A stretch of 64,000 nucleotides of DNA from Larus michahellis. Lineage: Eukaryota; Chordata; Aves; Charadriiformes; Laridae. How positions within the stretch are numbered: the first letter of the stretch is position 1; each line of letters begins with the position of its first letter. Both the position numbers and the translations under genes were made by a program. The notes beneath the pieces are model-generated. The model was not told where the DNA came from. It saw only the letters and a list, made by a program, of their open reading frames with translations, and searched no databases. Positions 61,501 through 64,000 of the stretch are shown piece after piece. The DNA lies in the NCBI RefSeq assembly GCF_964199755.1, contig NC_133910.1, positions 10,672,711-10,736,710 of the forward strand, in the 5' to 3' direction.

Positions 61501-63225
61501 CCCCGCTCACCTGTTTCCTGCCAGAGCCGTCATCCTCCATTCCGTGCTGGGCAGCCATGGCCTTGGAGGTGTGCAGAGTGGCGGCATCGAAAGGGACCTT
61601 CTCGATCTTGGCAACATGACCAGAAACGTAAGCCTGCCCCAGCCCTTCTGTCTGGTCCTTGTCCCGCCAGTTCTTGAAGAATTGCTTAAACAAAGGTGTC
61701 TCACCACTCTCCGGGAGGACTTGGATCTGAAACAAATGCGGCAGCCCATCAGGAGCAGCCTGGCCCCCATCCCACACAGCTCCAGCTCTGCCTGCTCCTT
61801 GCTCCAGGCGAGCCCTGCTTTCTGGCTGACAGAGAACTGCCTGGTACAGCTCTTCTGCGATCACAGCGGTGAAACGCTTGGTGCCAAGACGCGGTATTAA
61901 ACACAACGGCAAGTCTCACTGACACCATAATCAGAGACAGAGCAATCAACAGTACCTCCAGCTATTACCATATGGGACAGATCTTTTCAAAGAGAAAAGA
62001 CACGTCACAAACCACCTATTTTCTGCTGCTTGTGACCAATAGTTTGAAGGGATCTGTTTCTTTCAAGCCAGCATTATTCAATCTTTAAGCTTCTGTGTGC
62101 TTTAAACACGTGGAAGATCCATACTACCACAACCAACAACATGGGTCTCAATACGCTGTAGGATGCACAGTCAGCCTCAGGTGAGTTCTAAGGAGGGCTG
62201 AAGGGATGGGAAGCCTTTAGAAACATCTCCCTAAGAACAGGAAGGGCAGCTTTATCTATGCCTTCTCTTCTTCACTCTTTGGAGAAGGTCATGGAAAAGG
62301 TAAAAAACTATCTGAGAGGAAGAAATGTTAAATTTTAGGACAGTGTTAGCCCAGTGTTAGCCCAGGAGCAACACTACAATCTCCCTGCAGAGGAGTAGAT
62401 CACCCAAACCAGGAGCTACTTGAAAGATTCTAGTGACACTTCACACGAGCTGTGCTCTGGAGTCCAACTTCTGCCTGTGTGGCAGAAAAGTAACCCCAGT
62501 GGTGCCTGGGGGCTGGCCACAGCTGGGCTGCACGTCCTTACCTGGGTATGTTTCGGATAACCCATCTTATCAATGAACTCAGAAGCTGTTTTCAGTGCTG
62601 CCTTCTTCTCTTCAGAGTTGGCACTCTTGCCTTTAATGAAAATAGAGAGAAAGTGGTCAACTTTTCAAAAAAATTCTGCATACCCAGAGAAGAAACTGTC
62701 CCAGGTACTTCCACATTTTGCAACAGTAGAAGGGCCCAGCCTTCCAGCTAGATGATGCCAAATAGCAAATGACAATTTTTTGATCTCTCGTATGCCTTTT
62801 GTGACAGCTGAGAGAGCACAACTGCCTTGCTACTTATGATGATAAATTATTTTTTTCTTCCCAGTTCCCAGGAACCTCCCTTTACTTCTCTACACTGAAG
62901 ACCCTGTACCTCAGCACCTGACATTTCAGATGAGGGGTCTTTTCTGAGATTGTTAATACTATCCGACCTGCCCTGAAAAGCACCACCACCATCAAGCATA
63001 TGCTCCCCTGCCCAGCTTGAAAAAACGGGGATTGGTAACTGGATGAAGACCCTATGCATGCGTGATCAGCTTCACCTGCATCTCTATGGTACCTTTCCAA
63101 ACAAAGATCTTCCCATCTGTGCCATGGTCCAGAATGAAGCAGTCATCTGTAGCCAGGGCTGCCTGGGAGAAGGGGTTCTCATCTGCCACCAGCGAGACTG
63201 CCATGCTCCCAGCCCCATTGGAGAC
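55427..63225 (-). CDS. GSN: Gelsolin, partial: last eleven coding exons (G3-G6)
   Basis: Calcium-activated actin filament severing, capping and nucleating protein, inhibited by PIP2. One gene makes cytoplasmic and secreted plasma forms from alternative 5' ends, which lie beyond this window. Coding exons in transcription order: 63225-63093, 62630-62542, 61726-61511, 60704-60571, 59740-59650, 59164-58994, 58073-57899, 57617-57493, 56946-56869, 56162-56102 and 55596-55427. All junctions are GT-AG and the joined frame gives 480 residues, equal to roughly human precursor residues 303-782. In window numbering it covers the G3 repeat (about 1-110), G4 (about 140-250), G5 (about 260-350) and G6 with the C-terminal tail (about 365-480). 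The latter ends in [14 protein letters not shown] and the latch-helix segment that restrains G2 in the calcium-free form. The P1 aspartate of the human caspase-3 site is glutamate here (residue 101). Confidence 0.97.
55597..56101 (-). other. GSN: GSN last intron with GT-rich tract
   Basis: Intron of 505 bases. On the minus strand it carries a T/GT-rich tract (55709-55752), 113-156 bases before the final acceptor. Confidence 0.8.
56102..56162 (-). CDS. GSN: GSN exon: short G6 exon
   Basis: Only 61 bases, encoding [20 protein letters not shown] and the first base of Ala425. Acceptor TCTTTAG. The donor GTAGTG is the weakest-looking of the gene, but the frame across it is exact. Confidence 0.94.
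56163..56868 (-). other. GSN: GSN intron
   Basis: Intron of 706 bases, no feature recognised. Confidence 0.85.
56869..56946 (-). CDS. GSN: GSN exon: G6
   Basis: Encodes residues 379-404: [20 protein letters not shown] and LDTWDQ. The acidic DLATDDV segment of a gelsolin repeat normally contributes calcium ligands. Acceptor TTCCAG, donor GTAGGT. Confidence 0.97.
56947..57492 (-). other. GSN: GSN intron
   Basis: Intron of 546 bases. An 84-codon antisense frame at 57243-57497 has no support. Confidence 0.85.
57493..57617 (-). CDS. GSN: GSN exon: G5-G6 junction
   Basis: Encodes the rest of Asp337 and residues 338-378: [31 protein letters not shown] and CSNKSGRFT. Acceptor TTTTCAG, donor GTGAGT. 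Confidence 0.97.
57618..57898 (-). other. GSN: GSN intron (shortest)
   Basis: Intron of 281 bases, nothing recognised. Confidence 0.85.
57899..58073 (-). CDS. GSN: GSN exon: core of G5
   Basis: Encodes residues 279-336 plus one base of Asp337: [30 protein letters not shown] and VQVSEGREP. Acceptor TTTTCAG, donor GTGAGG. Confidence 0.97.
58074..58993 (-). other. GSN: GSN intron
   Basis: Intron of 920 bases with no feature recognised. Frames of about 100 codons on both strands near 58200-58740 overlap and look like chance. Confidence 0.85.
58994..59164 (-). CDS. GSN: GSN exon: end of G4 to start of G5
   Basis: Encodes residues 222-278: [38 protein letters not shown] and GATRAVE. Acceptor TCTCTAG, donor GTATGT; in phase at both ends. 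Confidence 0.97.
59165..59649 (-). other. GSN: GSN intron
   Basis: Intron of 485 bases. The antisense frame at 58913-59386 crosses it and is not supported as a gene. Confidence 0.85.
59650..59740 (-). CDS. GSN: GSN exon: G4 helix
   Basis: Encodes the last base of Trp191 and residues 192-221: [16 protein letters not shown] to [11 protein letters not shown]. Acceptor CTTTCAG, chosen over a CAG four bases later because only this site keeps the frame and the conserved WQGA. Donor GTAAAA. Confidence 0.95.
59741..60570 (-). other. GSN: GSN intron
   Basis: Intron of 830 bases. It contains a run of 15 A on the plus strand (60322-60336) within an A/G-rich patch. No exon recognised. Confidence 0.85.
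60322..60336 (+). repeat. Poly(A) run in GSN intron
   Basis: Fifteen uninterrupted A followed by more A/G-rich sequence to about 60352. On the transcribed minus strand it is a T-rich tract. No retroposon body adjoins it. Confidence 0.85.
60571..60704 (-). CDS. GSN: GSN exon: core of G4
   Basis: Encodes residues 147-190 plus two bases of Trp191: [26 protein letters not shown] and [10 protein letters not shown], the conserved first half of repeat G4. Acceptor GTTCTAG, donor GTAAGA. Confidence 0.97.
60705..61510 (-). other. GSN: GSN intron with a GC-rich segment
   Basis: Intron of 806 bases. The part at about 60800-60990 is GC-rich with many CpG dinucleotides, unlike the other introns. No extra exon is supported, because the open frames there do not continue a gelsolin repeat. 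Confidence 0.8.
61511..61726 (-). CDS. GSN: GSN exon: end of G3 and G3-G4 linker
   Basis: Encodes residues 75-146: [18 protein letters not shown], the linker, [11 protein letters not shown] and [13 protein letters not shown]. The linker is where caspase-3 cuts human gelsolin after DQTD. Here the same place reads DQTE (Glu101, bases 61646-61648). Acceptor TTTCAG, donor GTGAGC. The 174-codon frame at 61388-61912 contains this exon but runs into intron at both ends. Confidence 0.97.
61727..62541 (-). other. GSN: GSN intron
   Basis: Intron of 815 bases. A small tandem duplication of CAGTGTTAGCC lies at 62341-62364. Nothing else seen. Confidence 0.85.
62542..62630 (-). CDS. GSN: GSN exon: G3 helix
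   Basis: Encodes residues 45-74, with [20 protein letters not shown], the long helix of repeat G3. Acceptor TTAAAG, donor GTAAGG. Confidence 0.95.
62631..63092 (-). other. GSN: GSN intron
   Basis: Intron of 462 bases with no feature recognised. Confidence 0.85.
63093..63225 (-). CDS. GSN: GSN exon: start of G3
   Basis: Encodes partial-protein residues 1-44, [10 protein letters not shown] through [17 protein letters not shown] and GKIFVWK, the classical core of a gelsolin repeat. Acceptor TCGCAG, donor GTACCA, ending one base into Gly45. Confidence 0.96.
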
Positions 63226-64000
63226 CTGCGATAACACGGCATGGAGATTAGATAAGGCATCCTCTGTTCCCCTCCAGCTTCATGGCAATCGTCCAAAACT
63301 CAGGGAGTGGAAGGGAAATAAATTTGAATGCACTGGCTGCTTCAGGCACTATTGTTTTTCAAACAGGATACCTCTGACACAGCTACAGTATGACAAAAAC
63401 ATAACACTTAGTCTGAAGATTTCAAGTACTTCTAGCAAAGCAGATACTGCTGGGACCACAGAAAGATTGATCCAAAATGGTAAATATCCTTGGTGCACAA
63501 GCAGCCAAGAAATATCTTCTAATATTTCTAATATCTTCTAAAGGAAACCAACTGCACTCCAGAACTGGAGGGGTCAGTCTTGGTAACTGTGAATGGGCCT
63601 CCCTGTATCAAGTGGGTTTAACAGTCCGAGTTCTTGTACTTACTAAGGGATAAAGGTCCATGTTACAAGCCATCTTGGCAGATATTCACCACATCGATAC
63701 CAGTGACTGCTGTAGACAAGATTCCTCCCAAAAAGTCGTGGACATTATTCTACACTTACACTAACTGATGGCAAATGTTGCCTTACAAATCATTGCTCCA
63801 TCATTCTCACTGCATGTAGAAAGGGGTAGGCTGGTTCTTAGGCTCACTATTTCTAGTTCTTTCCCATCATATTCCCGATACAATGCCTGATAACACAAAG
63901 GAAAACTCCCTTTTTTTCCCCACTCATTACACTCTCCAAAGTTCCTAGAAAGTCTCAGCTGTCTCACTACAGTCAGTGGTGATAAAGACAACAGAAAGCA
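63226..64000 (-). other. GSN: GSN intron, upstream part (runs off the window)
   Basis: I searched for the next upstream exon, expected to end in a sequence like RKLAKLYK, and did not find it, so the intron continues past the end. The only patterns are three near-copies of AATATCTTCT at 63511-63540. The 159-codon frame at 63062-63541 runs antisense through the exon and is a shadow. Confidence 0.75.

Noticed and set aside
62341-62364. Duplicated CAGTGTTAGCC, considered as the start of a tandem array
   Set aside because: Only two copies, ordinary replication slippage.
63062-63541. A 159-codon plus-strand frame
   Set aside because: It runs antisense through a gelsolin coding exon; the minus strand encodes the conserved protein.
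1-64000. CRISPR arrays, operons, riboswitches, prophage or endogenous retrovirus
   Set aside because: No regularly spaced repeats, LTR pairs or viral protein motifs were seen, and the window is eukaryotic nuclear DNA.

Overview
This is vertebrate nuclear DNA, most likely from a bird. Genes are split by GT-AG introns of about 0.3 to 5.6 kb, interspersed repeats are sparse, the one clear transposon relic is the 3' end of a CR1 LINE (the dominant repeat family of birds and other reptiles), and the only CpG island marks a housekeeping promoter. The two genes recognised are stomatin (STOM, + strand) and gelsolin (GSN, - strand). They lie tail to tail, as they do in mammals. I cannot name the species; a turtle or crocodilian is less likely but not excluded.

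Layout. Positions 1-40590 are a gene-poor, AT-rich stretch in which I recognise no coding exon. It holds a possible minus-strand promoter (about 3.4-4.1 kb), a hairpin block (6.8-7.0 kb), a small GC-rich islet (13.5-13.7 kb), the CR1 fragment (21.4-21.6 kb), a CRE/GATA-type cluster (31.1 kb) and a few simple-sequence tracts. From the gene order known in mammals (GSN-STOM-GGTA1-DAB2IP) this is the STOM to DAB2IP interval. Positions 40590-41500 are the STOM CpG-island promoter. STOM follows as seven coding exons from 41059 to 53258, with a 3'UTR reaching about 53.6 or 54.95 kb. GSN runs the other way: its last eleven coding exons occupy 63225 down to 55427, with a poly(A) signal at 55233-55238. 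Its upstream exons (gelsolin repeats G1-G2 and the alternative secreted/cytoplasmic starts) lie beyond position 64000.

The two proteins do different jobs. Stomatin is a palmitoylated, cholesterol-binding hairpin membrane protein of the SPFH family that scaffolds rafts and modulates channels. Gelsolin is a calcium-regulated actin-severing and capping protein. They share a convergent 3' end, with a gap of only about 270 bases between their most distal clear poly(A) signals. All splice junctions were read by eye and keep one continuous reading frame: 280 residues for STOM and 480 C-terminal residues for GSN. I found no CRISPR array, operon, intact mobile element or clearly new system. The points most worth checking are the replaced caspase-3 site in gelsolin, the diverged ends of stomatin, a 24-base perfect palindrome in STOM intron 1, the minus-strand promoter candidate, and the absence of a recognisable GGTA1.
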